A stretch of DNA of 64,000 bases from DSNY01 sp964539745 (GCA_964539745.1 CAZIJU010000004.1:1-64000); one strand, 5' to 3'; shown: positions 51,829 to 60,704, counted from the first letter of the stretch. Notes: a model not told the origin generated them from the letters alone. Translations and numbers: made by a program.

Positions 51829-52944
51829 TCATAGCCGGTCCAGCGCAGCCTTCAGATCGGCCCACAGCGCTTCCAACGGCTCGCATCCGACGGACAGACG
51901 GATGAAACCCGCGTCGACCGCGTCGCCCCAGCGCGCGCGCCGTTCGGCCGACGTGTGTACGCCGCCGAAGCTCGTCGCCGGCCGAACGAAACGGCACGCG
52001 CCGATGAATCGCTCGGCGGTGTCGCGATCGGCCAGCGTCACGCCGATCAGCGCGCCGAAACGCCGCATCTGGCGGCGCGCGAGCGCGTGCGCCGGATGCG
52101 CGGCGAGCCCCGGATAGACGACGCGCCGCACGTTTGGATGCTCGGCGAGCCGGACGGCGAGCGCCTCGGCGTTGCCGCACATGCGCTCGAGGCGCAGCTC
52201 GAGCGTTTCCAGCCCGCGATGAACGAGCCAGGCCTCGAACGGACCCGGGATGCAGCCTGCGCACCGGCGCCAATCGCGCACCTGCGCGATCAGGTCCGCA
52301 TTGCGAGCAGCGACGTGCCCGAACAGCACGTCCGAATGGCCTGCGACGGCCTTGGTGTCGGCCGACACGACGAGGTCCGCGCCCAGTTCGAGCGGACGCT
52401 GACCGAGCGGCGTCATCGCCGTGTTGTCGACGACGACGAGCGCGCCGGCGGCGTGCGCGCGGCGTGCCACCGTTGCGATGTCGGCGAGGTCCAGTCCGGG
52501 ATTCGATGGCGTCTCGATCCAGACGAGCCGATAGCCTTCGAGCGGCACGCCGGCGACGTCCGCGGTCGCGCATGTCTCGAAGCGCACGCCGAGCGGCGCG
52601 AGGAATTTTTCCGCGAGCGCACGCGTCGTGTAGTAGCCGTCCGCCGGCAGCAACGCGCGATCTCCTTGACGCAGCGTCGCGTAGAAGACCGCGGCGATCG
52701 CCGCCATGCCGGATGGCAGCGTCACGACTTCGGCGTCTTCGAGTTCGGCGAGCGCGCCTTCGAGGGCGGCCCAAGTCGGGTTGGACCAGCGGCCGTACTG
52801 GTGGTCGCCCGCGGGTTCGCCGGGCAACCAGTAAGTGCTGGTCGGCACGATCGCCGGCGTAAGCGGGTCGCCGGCGGCGAGCCGAGCGTTGCGATGGTGC
52901 AGCGTGCGCGCGAAACGCGCGTCGAGATCGGAAGCGTCCATCAT
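51829..52944 (-). CDS. Cystathionine gamma-synthase/lyase family PLP enzyme
   Basis: The protein has 371 residues, of the Cys/Met metabolism PLP-dependent family. YGRWSNPTWAALEGALAELE is the substrate/PLP phosphate region, WIETPSNPGLDLADI and VVVDNTAMTPLGQRPLE follow, and the PLP lysine lies in SADTKAVAGHSDVLFG. FGGVHTSAERRARWG and GFIRLSVGCEPLEAL close the fold. It could be a cystathionine gamma-lyase, gamma-synthase or related enzyme. Sequence alone does not decide, and it is a little short. It starts 44 bases after the Crp/Fnr gene. Confidence 0.88.
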   Translation of the reverse strand: MMDASDLDARFARTLHHRNARLAAGDPLTPAIVPTSTYWLPGEPAGDHQYGRWSNPTWAALEGALAELEDAEVVTLPSGMAAIAAVFYATLRQGDRALLPADGYYTTRALAEKFLAPLGVRFETCATADVAGVPLEGYRLVWIETPSNPGLDLADIATVARRAHAAGALVVVDNTAMTPLGQRPLELGADLVVSADTKAVAGHSDVLFGHVAARNADLIAQVRDWRRCAGCIPGPFEAWLVHRGLETLELRLERMCGNAEALAVRLAEHPNVRRVVYPGLAAHPAHALARRQMRRFGALIGVTLADRDTAERFIGACRFVRPATSFGGVHTSAERRARWGDAVDAGFIRLSVGCEPLEALWADLKAALDRL

Positions 52945-52988
52945 GAATCGTGGTCCGCCGGGCGGCCGGCCTTGCGTGCGGCCGGCGC

Positions 52989-53630
52989 TTACCAGCGCGC
53001 CGGCGGCTTGCGGTTGATCGTGATCTGCCGGTCGACGACGGTGACGTAACCGCCGACGGTCAGGTCCTTGAAGATGCGGCTCACCATGTCGCGCGAAGCG
53101 CCGACGCGGTCGGCGATGTCCTGCTGCGTCATGCGCTCGGGCACGACCAGCTTGCCGTCGGGCTGCTCCTTGGCGAGCGCGAGCAGCAGCCGCGCGACGC
53201 GGCCGTAGACATCCATCAGCGCGAGGTTCTTGACGTTGTCGGTGGCGATGCGCGCGCGGTCGATCAGCGTCGAGATCAGCGCCATCGCGACGTCCGGGTT
53301 GTTCGCGATCGCCTCGCGCAGCGCCTCGCGCGTGACGACCGCGCAGGTACTCGGTTCCAGCGTCATTACCGACGCCGAACGCGGCCGCCCGTCGAGCGAC
53401 ATCTCGCCGACGTAATCGCCGGGGCCATGGATGTCGAGGATCATCTCGCGGCCGTCGTCGTCCGACACATACACTTTGACTTTGCCGGACAGAATGACGA
53501 ACAGCGAATCGCCGCGATCGCCCTCGTTGATGATCACGGTGTTCTTCGGGAAGGAGCGCACCTGTCCGCGCGCGGCCAGCTCGCGCACCATCGGATCGCC
53601 GATCCCCGCAATCAGTTGCTCGCTGCCCAC
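52989..53630 (-). CDS. Crp/Fnr-family transcriptional regulator
   Basis: The protein has 213 residues from GTG 53630; an upstream start (to 53738) is possible. The N-terminal cyclic-nucleotide-binding-like domain has SFPKNTVIINEGDRGDSLFV, LDIHGPGDYVGEMSLDG and PRSASVMTLEP. The C-terminal winged helix has MTQQDIADRVGASRDMVSRI. No Cys cluster for Fe-S is seen, so it is not a classic Fnr oxygen sensor. The PRSA motif resembles the cAMP-phosphate site but the effector is unproven. It precedes the PLP enzyme and may control it. Confidence 0.88.
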   Translation of the reverse strand: MGSEQLIAGIGDPMVRELAARGQVRSFPKNTVIINEGDRGDSLFVILSGKVKVYVSDDDGREMILDIHGPGDYVGEMSLDGRPRSASVMTLEPSTCAVVTREALREAIANNPDVAMALISTLIDRARIATDNVKNLALMDVYGRVARLLLALAKEQPDGKLVVPERMTQQDIADRVGASRDMVSRIFKDLTVGGYVTVVDRQITINRKPPARW

Positions 53631-53768
53631 CCCGGTCCCCCGCCTCAATGTGTCGGTGACGGCATTATCCGTGGCGGCGTGTGCGAGGCAAGCCCACGTG
53701 TGCGGCGCGCGGCCCGCCCGGGCATTCGCCGGTGGCATCGGGCGATCGATGGCAGCCGCCGCCGCGGC

Positions 53769-54587
53769 TCACGCGACCCCGAGCGCGCGCAAGCCCTTGT
53801 AGAGCATGTAGGCGGCCAGTGCGTACAACATCAGCGCGAAGATCCGCTTCAGCGGTCGCGTGTCGAGCGCGTGCGCCACGCGTGCGCCCAGCGGCGCGGT
53901 GAGCACGCTGGTCGCGGCGACCGAAACCAGCGCGGGCACGTAGATGAAGCCGATACTGCCCTTTGGCAGTCCGCTCGCGTGCAGTCCCGCGATGACGTAG
54001 CCCGCCGTGCCCGCCGCGGCGATCGGAAAGCCCAGCGCCGCCGAGGTCGCCACCGCATTCTGGATACGCACGTTGCACCAGACCATGAACGGCACCGAAA
54101 CGAAACCGCCGCCGGCGCCGACGAAGCTCGACAGCAATCCGATCACGGTGCCTGCGCCGAACATACCGGCCGGCTTCGGCAGCTCGCGCTGCGGTTTCGG
54201 CTTGCGGTCGAGCAGCATCTGCGTCGCCGAGAATCCGACGAAGACCGCGAAGCCGAGTGCCAGCCACGTCGTCGGCAGCCGCCCCGCGATCTGCGCGCCG
54301 GCGAGCGATCCGAGCAGGATGCCGGGTGCGAACGACTTGACGACCGGCCACAGCACCGCGCCGCGCCAGTGATGCGCGCGCACCGACGACACCGACGTGA
54401 ACAGGATCGTCGCGAGCGAAGTGGCGATCGCCACATGCACGACGTGCTCGAGTGGCACGCCTTGCGCTGTCAGGATCATCGTCAGGAAGGGCACCAGCAG
54501 CATGCCGCCGCCAATGCCCAGCAGCCCGGCCGCGAAGCCGACCGCTGCTCCGACGACGAGCAACAGCGCGACGAAGGTCCAGTCCAT
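53769..54587 (-). CDS. TSUP-family (TauE/SafE) sulfite/sulfonate exporter-like permease
   Basis: This 272-residue protein has 7-8 membrane helices. The two internal repeats of the family are visible: GFAAGLLGIGGGMLLVPFL in the first half and GLLSSFVGAGGGFVSVPFMV in the second. These proteins move sulfite, sulfoacetate or other organosulfur anions. Its start shares a base with the EVE gene stop. Proximity to a Cys/Met-family PLP enzyme fits sulfur metabolism, but that is inference. Confidence 0.9.
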   Translation of the reverse strand: MDWTFVALLLVVGAAVGFAAGLLGIGGGMLLVPFLTMILTAQGVPLEHVVHVAIATSLATILFTSVSSVRAHHWRGAVLWPVVKSFAPGILLGSLAGAQIAGRLPTTWLALGFAVFVGFSATQMLLDRKPKPQRELPKPAGMFGAGTVIGLLSSFVGAGGGFVSVPFMVWCNVRIQNAVATSAALGFPIAAAGTAGYVIAGLHASGLPKGSIGFIYVPALVSVAATSVLTAPLGARVAHALDTRPLKRIFALMLYALAAYMLYKGLRALGVA

Positions 54588-55054
54588 CAGCCGTCTTTCA
54601 ACAACTTGTTCACGATGAAGCGCCACTCGCCGGCGGCCACCGGCGTGATCGACAGCCGGTTGCCCCGCCGCAGCACGGCCATGTTCTCGAGTTCACGGTG
54701 CGCGCGCAGTTCGGCAAGCGGCACGAGCCGCGTCTTTTTCAGCGCGCGGATGTCGACCAGAATCCAGCGCGGGGCGTCGCGCTTCGACGCGGGGTCGAAG
54801 TAGGGGCTCTTGCGGTCGAACTGCGTCGGATCGGGATACGGGTGGCTCGCGACCTCCGCCAGACCAGCGATGCCGGGTTCGGCGCAGCTCGAGTGATAGA
54901 ACAGGACGCCGTCGCCGATCCGCATCTCGTCGCGCATGTAGTTGCGCGCCTGGTAGTTGCGAACGCCGGTCCAGGGGACGATGCCGCCGGATGCGGCGAG
55001 CGCGTCGTCGATCGAGCACTCGTCGGGCTCGGACTTCATCAGCCACGTGCGCAT
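54587..55054 (-). CDS. EVE-domain protein
   Basis: This 155-residue protein consists of a single EVE domain, the bacterial relative of thymocyte nuclear protein 1. Key parts are WLMKSEPDECSIDD at the start, WTGVRNYQARNYMRDEMRIG, GVLFYHSSCAEPGIAG and DPRSKRDAPRW-like WILVDI. EVE proteins recognise modified bases in DNA or RNA. It lies directly downstream of the 6S RNA and overlaps the TSUP permease start. Confidence 0.93.
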   Translation of the reverse strand: MRTWLMKSEPDECSIDDALAASGGIVPWTGVRNYQARNYMRDEMRIGDGVLFYHSSCAEPGIAGLAEVASHPYPDPTQFDRKSPYFDPASKRDAPRWILVDIRALKKTRLVPLAELRAHRELENMAVLRRGNRLSITPVAAGEWRFIVNKLLKDG

Positions 55055-55066
55055 CGAAAGCAGGCC

Positions 55067-55104
55067 AAAAAAAGGGCGCGATCCGGCATCACCGGACCGC
55101 GCTC
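55067..55104 (-). terminator. Rho-independent terminator downstream of 6S RNA
   Basis: On the minus strand GCGCGGTCCGG pairs fully with CCGGATCGCGC (one G-U) around TGAT, then CC and seven T (AAAAAAA at 55067-55073 on the plus strand). It ends the 6S transcript just before the EVE gene. Confidence 0.92.
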
Positions 55105-55117
55105 CTCGAGCGAATAG

Positions 55118-55292
55118 ATCCCCGCGCGTGCCGCCCGGCCTGTGTCCTGAACCATCGGTTCAGGGTGGTCGCCGTCCGCGGCGTTTAGGTTCAGCAGACG
55201 CGTGCCGATCGCACCACGACGCGAGCCCGGCAACCTAGCGCATTGCGCATCGGTTCAAGGAACTAAAGGCCTTTGCGCGAGCACCGCAGGGT
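55118..55292 (-). ncRNA. ssrS: 6S RNA
   Basis: The 3' half reads CACCCTGAACC, a turn, GGTTCAGG and then ACACAGGCCGGGCGGC, closely matching the conserved 3' half of enterobacterial 6S RNA. The 5' end (CCCTGCGGTGC, plus 55281-55291) pairs with GGCACGCGCGGGG near the 3' end to close the long rod. A -10-like TACACT (plus 55299-55304) lies 7 bases before that end. A terminator follows. The place after zapA is the classic ssrS location. 6S RNA binds the sigma-70 holoenzyme and dampens transcription in stationary phase. Confidence 0.85.
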
Positions 55293-55329
55293 GAGGCGAG
55301 TGTAGCGCGGCTGCGGCCGCTGCGGGCCG

Positions 55330-55638
55330 CTACGGGAACAGCTTTTCCTGCGGCGCGAGCATTTCGTCGGCCAGCGCGTTCAGTTCACGCAGCCGGCGCC
55401 GGACCTCGCCGAGTGCGATGCCGTCGCCGGTCTTGGCGTTGAACAGCTCCTGCGCGATCTGCAATGCCGCCATCACGGCGACGCGGTCTGCGCCCATCAC
55501 CTTGCCGCTGTCGCGGATCGCGGCCATCTTCTGGTCGACGTAGCGGGCGCAGCGCAGCAGGTCGTCTTTTTCTTCCGGCGCACACGCGACGCGGTACTCG
55601 CGGCCGAGGATCGTGACCGTCAGCGTCTCGGCGGGCAC
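55330..55638 (-). CDS. zapA: Cell division protein ZapA
   Basis: This 102-residue protein begins TVTILGREYRVACAPEEKDDLLRCA, typical of ZapA. A long C-terminal coiled coil forms the dimer. MGADRVAVMAALQIAQELF is conserved. ZapA bundles FtsZ filaments at midcell. The gene follows the ZapB-like coiled-coil gene by 3 bases and precedes 6S RNA. Confidence 0.95.
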   Translation of the reverse strand: MPAETLTVTILGREYRVACAPEEKDDLLRCARYVDQKMAAIRDSGKVMGADRVAVMAALQIAQELFNAKTGDGIALGEVRRRLRELNALADEMLAPQEKLFP

Positions 55639-55641
55639 GGC

Positions 55642-55857
55642 TCACTCCTGCGCATTGGCCGGCGCCTGCGCCGGCAGCCGCTCGATCAGCGCGTCGATCC
55701 TTTGCATCGCGTTCGCGACGCGGCCGCGCATCTGCTCGAGTTCGTTCGAGGCGGCGAGGATCTGCGCGCGAAGCTGCAGGTTCTCCTCGCGCAGCGCGCG
55801 CACGCGGCCCGCGAGTTCGGTGAGCTTCGCGGTCAGCGCATCGAGTTCTTCCTGCAT
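55642..55857 (-). CDS. Short coiled-coil protein (ZapB/TIGR02449-like)
   Basis: The protein has 71 residues from ATG 55857 (MQEELDALTAKLTELAGRVR) and is almost entirely heptad-patterned helix. It fits the small coiled-coil proteins encoded immediately before zapA in Proteobacteria, thought to act with ZapA at the division site. The functional assignment rests mainly on location and structure. Confidence 0.82.
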   Translation of the reverse strand: MQEELDALTAKLTELAGRVRALREENLQLRAQILAASNELEQMRGRVANAMQRIDALIERLPAQAPANAQE

Positions 55858-55940
55858 GGCGGCGATGGTAGCACCGCGCCCGCGCACGTCGGTGCGGGCC
55901 AGCAGCGCCGCGCGCGGGCGCGGTCCGGGTTAAACTCCCG

Positions 55941-56195
55941 TCGCCTTCGGTGCCGGCGGAGCGATCCGCCGGTGAAACGGGAAACAGGAGGGCGTGCGTG
56001 CGAACGACGCCTGAACCTGTGCTGCCCCCGCAACGGTAAGCAGGCTCCGAGTCGAACTCGGCACCTGTCGCACTGGCCACTGCGTCGACGCCGATCCAAG
56101 GGCGGACGCGGGAAGGCGCGACAGCGGACCTGCAGCCCGGAGACCGGCCGACGGCCGCGCGCATCGCACCGTCACGCGACGGCACGGGCGCGCGG
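55941..56195 (+). promoter_or_regulatory. Cobalamin riboswitch (adenosylcobalamin-sensing leader) of btuB
   Basis: The aptamer core is clear: the P3/P6 region GCTGCCCCCGCAACGGTAAG at 56021-56040 and the B12 box AGCCCGGAGACCGGCC at 56134-56149, preceded by the AACAGGAGGGCGTG stem. Beyond it a long hairpin (CCGCGCGC 56155-56162 with GCGCGCGG 56188-56195, inner CCGTC/GACGG) could serve as expression platform. Ligand binding is expected to block translation or elongation of btuB when B12 is plentiful. The stretch from 56196 to the btuB start has no other recognised feature. Confidence 0.95.
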
Positions 56196-56342
56196 GGTGG
56201 ACCTGCCGCGGGGAGGCGGCGGACGCGGGCCATGCGAGCGCCGTGAGCTGGAAGTCGGCGGCGCGGCTCCGATTCCCGATTCCTCGCGCAGATCCGTACG
56301 AAAACGCCGGCGGTGGGCCGGCACTCGCGCGAGGTCTTCTCC

Positions 56343-58232
56343 ATGTCCATGCTCTTGACAACGCGGCGGCGCGTGCTTGCGTCCGCCGGCCTGTCCGTTC
56401 TCGTCTGCAGCGCCGCGTCGGCGCAGGTCCAGCCGCAGCAGCTCGAAACCGTCGTCGTCACCGCGGCGCGCACCGAACAGCGCCTGCGCGACGCGCTGCC
56501 GAGCGTCACCGTGATCCAGCGCAGCGAGATCGAGCAGCGTCAGGCGAGCGATCTGGTCGAGTTGCTCGCCCGCCAGGCGGGCATCGAGTTCGCGCGCGCC
56601 GGCGGCGCGGGTGGACAGGCGTCGCTGTTCGTCCGCGGTGCCAACTCCAGCCAGGTGCTCGTGCTGATCGACGGCGTGCGCCTGAACACCGCCGTCGGCG
56701 GTGCGGCCGCGCTCGGTGGCATTACGCTCGATGCGGTCGAGCGCATCGAGATCGTTCGCGGCAATCTGTCGAGCCTGTACGGCTCGGAGGCGATCGGCGG
56801 CGTCGTGCAGATCTTCACGCGCGGCGGCGCGCGCACCGGCGCGGCCTTCGACGCCGAGGCCGGTGGCGGCAGCACGCGTGCGGCGAGCGGATCGGCCACC
56901 TGGGCAGGCGACGGCACGCGACTGGCGGCGACGGTCGGCACGCGCCGCAGCCGGCCTTTTTCGGCGATCGACACGGCGCAGGTCGTTCCCGGTCCGTTCA
57001 CGCCGGGTGCCAATCCGGATCTGGACGGCACGCGCAACCGTTCAGCCGCGCTGCGCGCAAGCCGTTCGTTCGGCGCCGCCGAGGGCGGCGCGAGCGTCTG
57101 GACGAGCCGCAACGACACCGACTTCGACAGCACGGCCGACGGTCCCGCCGCCACCCACGTCGAGCGCTCCGAGCTCACCGCATGGCAGGCGTATCTGCGC
57201 GGTCGGCTCGGCGACCGCTGGGCCGCCCGCATCAGCATCGGGGAGTCGCGCGACGAAAGCCGCAACACGGCGAGCGATCCATTTTCTTTCAACAACGGCG
57301 AGTTCCGTGCGCGCAACCGCCAGGTCGCATGGCAGAACGATGTGGCGGTCGCCCAAGCCGTGACTGCTTCGCTCGCGCTTGAATACCTCGAGCAGCGCGG
57401 CGCCTCGACCGCGTACGATCCGACCTTCGCGAGTGTGCTGACGTCCTTCGAGCGGCGCGTCGCATCCGGCTGGTTCGGCGTCAACGCCGCCGCTGGCGCG
57501 CAGCACGTGCAAGTCAACGTGCGGCACGACGACTACTCGGACAGCGGCCACGCGACGACCGGACTCGCGGCCTACGGTTACGCGCTGACGCCCGCGCTGC
57601 GCGCCACGCTGCAGGTGTCGAGCGCGTTTCGCGCGCCGAGCTTCAACGATCTGCACTTCCCGTTCTTTGGCAATCCGGATTTGCACCCGGAACGGGCGCG
57701 CAGCGTCGAGGCCGGATTGCGCTACGTGCTGGGCGATACGTCGTTGCGCGCAGCCGTGTATCGGACGCTCACGCGCGATCTGGTCGTCTTCAGCACGGTG
57801 ACCAGCCGTGCGGAGAACGTCGCGCGCGCACGGGCCGAAGGCGTCGAGCTCGCCGCGGCGACGATCTGGCGCGGCATCCGGCTCGACGCCAACGCGAGTC
57901 TTTCACGTCCGGTGGACGCGGATACCGGCGAGCGGCTGCTGCGACGCGCCCCCTACGTGGTGAACCTCGGCGCGTACCGAGACGTCGGCGCCTGGACGTT
58001 CGGCGCCGAAGTCGGTCGCGTCGGCGCTCGCTACGACAGCGACATCAACACGTTCGCGCGTACCACGCTCGCGGCGTACACGCTGGCGCGTGCGACGGCC
58101 GCGTGGCGGATCACGCCAGCGATGAAACTGAAGCTGCGCGTCGAGAACCTGACCGACGCCGGCTACGAGACCGTCGACGGCTACAACACGCAGCGTCGCG
58201 CCGCGTTTGCCGGCATCGAGGTGCGGCTGTAG
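56343..58232 (+). CDS. btuB: TonB-dependent vitamin B12 outer-membrane receptor
   Basis: The 629-residue precursor has a signal (TRRRVLASAGLSVLVCSAASA) and a TonB box near ETVVVTAARTEQRL. The plug domain has VLIDGVRLNTAVGG and RIEIVRGNLSSLYGSEAIGG. A 22-strand barrel ends AAFAGIEVRL. Length and plug motifs fit BtuB. The riboswitch in its leader makes cobalamin the near-certain ligand. GAGGT precedes the start. btuC follows directly. Confidence 0.93.
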   Translation: MSMLLTTRRRVLASAGLSVLVCSAASAQVQPQQLETVVVTAARTEQRLRDALPSVTVIQRSEIEQRQASDLVELLARQAGIEFARAGGAGGQASLFVRGANSSQVLVLIDGVRLNTAVGGAAALGGITLDAVERIEIVRGNLSSLYGSEAIGGVVQIFTRGGARTGAAFDAEAGGGSTRAASGSATWAGDGTRLAATVGTRRSRPFSAIDTAQVVPGPFTPGANPDLDGTRNRSAALRASRSFGAAEGGASVWTSRNDTDFDSTADGPAATHVERSELTAWQAYLRGRLGDRWAARISIGESRDESRNTASDPFSFNNGEFRARNRQVAWQNDVAVAQAVTASLALEYLEQRGASTAYDPTFASVLTSFERRVASGWFGVNAAAGAQHVQVNVRHDDYSDSGHATTGLAAYGYALTPALRATLQVSSAFRAPSFNDLHFPFFGNPDLHPERARSVEAGLRYVLGDTSLRAAVYRTLTRDLVVFSTVTSRAENVARARAEGVELAAATIWRGIRLDANASLSRPVDADTGERLLRRAPYVVNLGAYRDVGAWTFGAEVGRVGARYDSDINTFARTTLAAYTLARATAAWRITPAMKLKLRVENLTDAGYETVDGYNTQRRAAFAGIEVRL

Positions 58233-58234
58233 CG

Positions 58235-59245
58235 ATGCCGTCGCGCGCACCGCGTTCGCCGGTCGTTCTGCTCGCGCTGGCCGCCGCGGCGGCCGGCGGC
58301 TTGGTCGCGGCGCTGCTCGTCGGCAGCGTCGACGCGCCGGCAGCCGACGTGCTCGGCGCACTCGCCGGCGGGCGCACTTCGCCGCTTGCCACCGTCGTCC
58401 TCGACCTTCGGCTGCCGCGCGCGCTCGCGGCGTTCGCGGTCGGCGGTCTGCTGGCGCTCGCGGGCGCGATCTTGCAGGCGCTGCTGCGCAACCCGCTCGC
58501 CGATCCGTACGTGCTCGGCATCTCGGGCGGTGCGGCGGTCGCGGCGCTTGCCGCGCTCGCGGCAGGGGCCGGTGTTGCGGCGATGCAGGCCGCGAGCGCG
58601 GCAGGCGCGCTCGCCACGCTCGCGCTTCTGTTTGTGCTCGCGCGTCGCGCACTGTTCACGCGCGACGCGCTGCACGGCGAATCCTCGACTACCGGCGTGC
58701 TGCTGACCGGTGTGATGGTCGCCGCGTTCGCCGCGGCGATCCTGAGCCTCGCGCTGACCCTGTCCACCGATGCGCAGTTGCGAACGATGGTGTTCTGGCT
58801 GCTCGGCGACCTCGCCGGCGCAACCGATCTGCGGCTGGCGCTCGTCGCGCTCGCGCTGCTTGCGCTGGGGCTGGCGGTCGCGCTGAGGCTGGCGCGCGCG
58901 CTGAACCTGATGCTGCGCGGCGACGTGCTCGCGTTCACGCAGGGCGTGGACGTCGAGCGCACGCGGCGCGCGCTCGTACTGGTCGCGGCGATCGCCACCG
59001 GCGCCGCAGTGACGCTCGCCGGCGCCGTCGGTTTCGTCGGTTTCGTCGCGCCGCATCTCGTGCGCCTCGTCCTGGGCAACGACCAGCGCGTGCTGCTGCC
59101 GGGCGCGGCGCTGGCCGGCGGGCTGCTCGTCGTCGTCGCCGACACCGCCGCGCGCACGGTCGCCTCCCCCGTTCAGCTTCCGGTCGGCGTGCTGACCGCG
59201 CTCATCGGCGTGCCGGCCTTCCTCTGGCTGCTCCGGCGCGCATGA
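58235..59245 (+). CDS. btuC: Vitamin B12 ABC transporter permease (FecCD/BtuC family)
   Basis: This 336-residue inner-membrane protein has about 10 helices. Motifs are LRLPRALAAFAVGGLLALAG, LLRNPLADPYVLGISGGAAV and the cytoplasmic loop FTQGVDVERTRRALV, with GFVGFVAPHLVRLVLGNDQR near the end. All are typical of BtuC/FecD permeases. It lies 2 bases after btuB and overlaps the ATPase gene by 4 bases. Confidence 0.93.
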   Translation: MPSRAPRSPVVLLALAAAAAGGLVAALLVGSVDAPAADVLGALAGGRTSPLATVVLDLRLPRALAAFAVGGLLALAGAILQALLRNPLADPYVLGISGGAAVAALAALAAGAGVAAMQAASAAGALATLALLFVLARRALFTRDALHGESSTTGVLLTGVMVAAFAAAILSLALTLSTDAQLRTMVFWLLGDLAGATDLRLALVALALLALGLAVALRLARALNLMLRGDVLAFTQGVDVERTRRALVLVAAIATGAAVTLAGAVGFVGFVAPHLVRLVLGNDQRVLLPGAALAGGLLVVVADTAARTVASPVQLPVGVLTALIGVPAFLWLLRRA

Positions 59246-60000
59246 GCGCTGCGATCGCGTGTCGCGATCTTTGCCTGCGCGCCGGCGCGCGCGAGTTCGT
59301 GTCGCGGCTGTCGTTCGAGGTCGGCGCGGGCGAGCGCTGGGCCGTGCTCGGCCCGAACGGCGCCGGCAAGACGACGCTGCTGCTCGCGCTGGCCGGCGTG
59401 CGCCGTGCCGACGCAGGCCGCGTCGAACTGGCGGGGCGCGCGATCGGCGAATGGCGCATCGACGCGCTCGCGCAGCGGCGCGCGCTCGTCACCGACCGCT
59501 GGATCGACCCGTTTGCGTCGAACGCGCTCGACACGGTGCTCACCGCGCGCTACCGCTACGACGGCGCCGACGCCGAAGGCGAGCGGCTGGCGCGCGAGGC
59601 GCTGGCGGCGTTCGACTGCGCCGAACTGGCCGCGCGCGACGTGCGGACGCTGTCGCGCGGCGAACGCCAGCGCGTGGCGATCGCAACCGCGATCGCGCAG
59701 GCCACACCGCTCGTGCTGCTCGACGAGCCGATCGCGCACCAGGATCCGCGCCATCAGGCGCTGGTGCTCGCCCGGCTCGCGCAGCTTGCGGACCGCACGC
59801 TGATCGCGTCGATGCACGATGTCAACGCCGCCGCGGCGTTTGCGACGCACGCGCTGCTGCTGTCGGGCCGCGGCGAGTGGCGCGCGGGTCCGGCGTGCGA
59901 GACGCTGCGCGCGGAGCTGCTATCGGAGCTATTTGCCACGCGCATCGAGGTCGTCAGGCTCGACGGCCGCAGCCTTTTCTACGTCGCCGACGTGCACTGA
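59242..60000 (+). CDS. btuD: Vitamin B12 ABC transporter ATP-binding protein
   Basis: The protein has 252 residues. Walker A is GPNGAGKTTLLLALAG, the signature is LSRGERQRVAIATAIAQ and Walker B is PLVLLDEPIAHQDPRHQ. The H-loop is IASMHDVNAAAAFA. The signature has Arg in place of the usual second Gly (LSGGE). This is tolerated in some families but unusual. The context with btuB, btuC and btuF makes a cobalamin role likely. Confidence 0.9.
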   Translation: MSAAIACRDLCLRAGAREFVSRLSFEVGAGERWAVLGPNGAGKTTLLLALAGVRRADAGRVELAGRAIGEWRIDALAQRRALVTDRWIDPFASNALDTVLTARYRYDGADAEGERLAREALAAFDCAELAARDVRTLSRGERQRVAIATAIAQATPLVLLDEPIAHQDPRHQALVLARLAQLADRTLIASMHDVNAAAAFATHALLLSGRGEWRAGPACETLRAELLSELFATRIEVVRLDGRSLFYVADVH

Positions 60001-60083
60001 CGCGAACCGGTTCGGCTATATTGGCCGCGCGCTCGCCGTACCGTCGGCCTGCGGCGCGGGGGCCCCGAGCCAGCGAGGAGACC

Positions 60084-60704
60084 ATGCCCGTTTTCCTGAT
60101 CGCCAACCCGAAAGGCGGCGTCGGTAAAAGCACCGTCGCGACGAATCTCGCGGGGTATTTCGCGCGACGCGGACGGCGTACGATGCTGGGCGATCTGGAT
60201 CGCCAGCAGTCGGCGCGGGCGTGGCTTGCGCTGCGGCCATCGACGCTGCCGAAGATCGAGACTTGGGAGGTCGATGCCGACGCGATCGCGCGGCCGCCGA
60301 AGGGCGTGACGCACGTCGTTCTCGATTCGCCGGCGGGAATCCATGGGCACGGGCTGAAGGAAGCGCTGCGCGCGGCCGACCGCGTAATCGTGCCGCTGCT
60401 GCCGTCGCTGTTCGACATCTACGCGACACAGGCTTTCCTTGCGCGGCTCGCCGAACGCGGCGTGCTGAAGGACTCGGGGCGCGTCGGCGTGCTCGGCGTG
60501 CGCGTCGACGCGCGCACGCGCGCCGCCGAGCAGTTGCAGCGCTTCGTCGACGGGCTCGGTTTGCCAGTGCTCGGCTTGCTGCGTGACACGCAGAACTACG
60601 TGCAGCTCGCCGCGCACGGGCTGACGCTGTGGGATGTCGCGCCGAGCCGGGTGGAGAAGGATCTGCCGCAATGGCAGGCGTTGATCGAGTGGGCCGAACG
60701 ATGA
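60084..60704 (+). CDS. ParA/MinD-like P-loop ATPase without a ParB partner
   Basis: This 206-residue single-domain protein has the deviant Walker A NPKGGVGKSTVATNLAGYFA, Walker A' GDLDRQQSARAWL and Walker B VVLDSPAGI. These are ParA-type features for ATP-dependent dimer switching on DNA or membranes. There is no helix-turn-helix domain and no parB or parS nearby, so chromosome or plasmid partition is unlikely. It sits 83 bases after btuD with GAGGAG before the start. It overlaps the DinB-like gene by 4 bases. Role unknown. Confidence 0.88.
   Translation: MPVFLIANPKGGVGKSTVATNLAGYFARRGRRTMLGDLDRQQSARAWLALRPSTLPKIETWEVDADAIARPPKGVTHVVLDSPAGIHGHGLKEALRAADRVIVPLLPSLFDIYATQAFLARLAERGVLKDSGRVGVLGVRVDARTRAAEQLQRFVDGLGLPVLGLLRDTQNYVQLAAHGLTLWDVAPSRVEKDLPQWQALIEWAER

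Noticed and set aside
60084..60704. ParA-like gene as a sign of a plasmid or chromosome partition locus
   Set aside because: There is no parB, parS-like array or replication gene nearby, and the surrounding genes are chromosomal housekeeping and B12 uptake.
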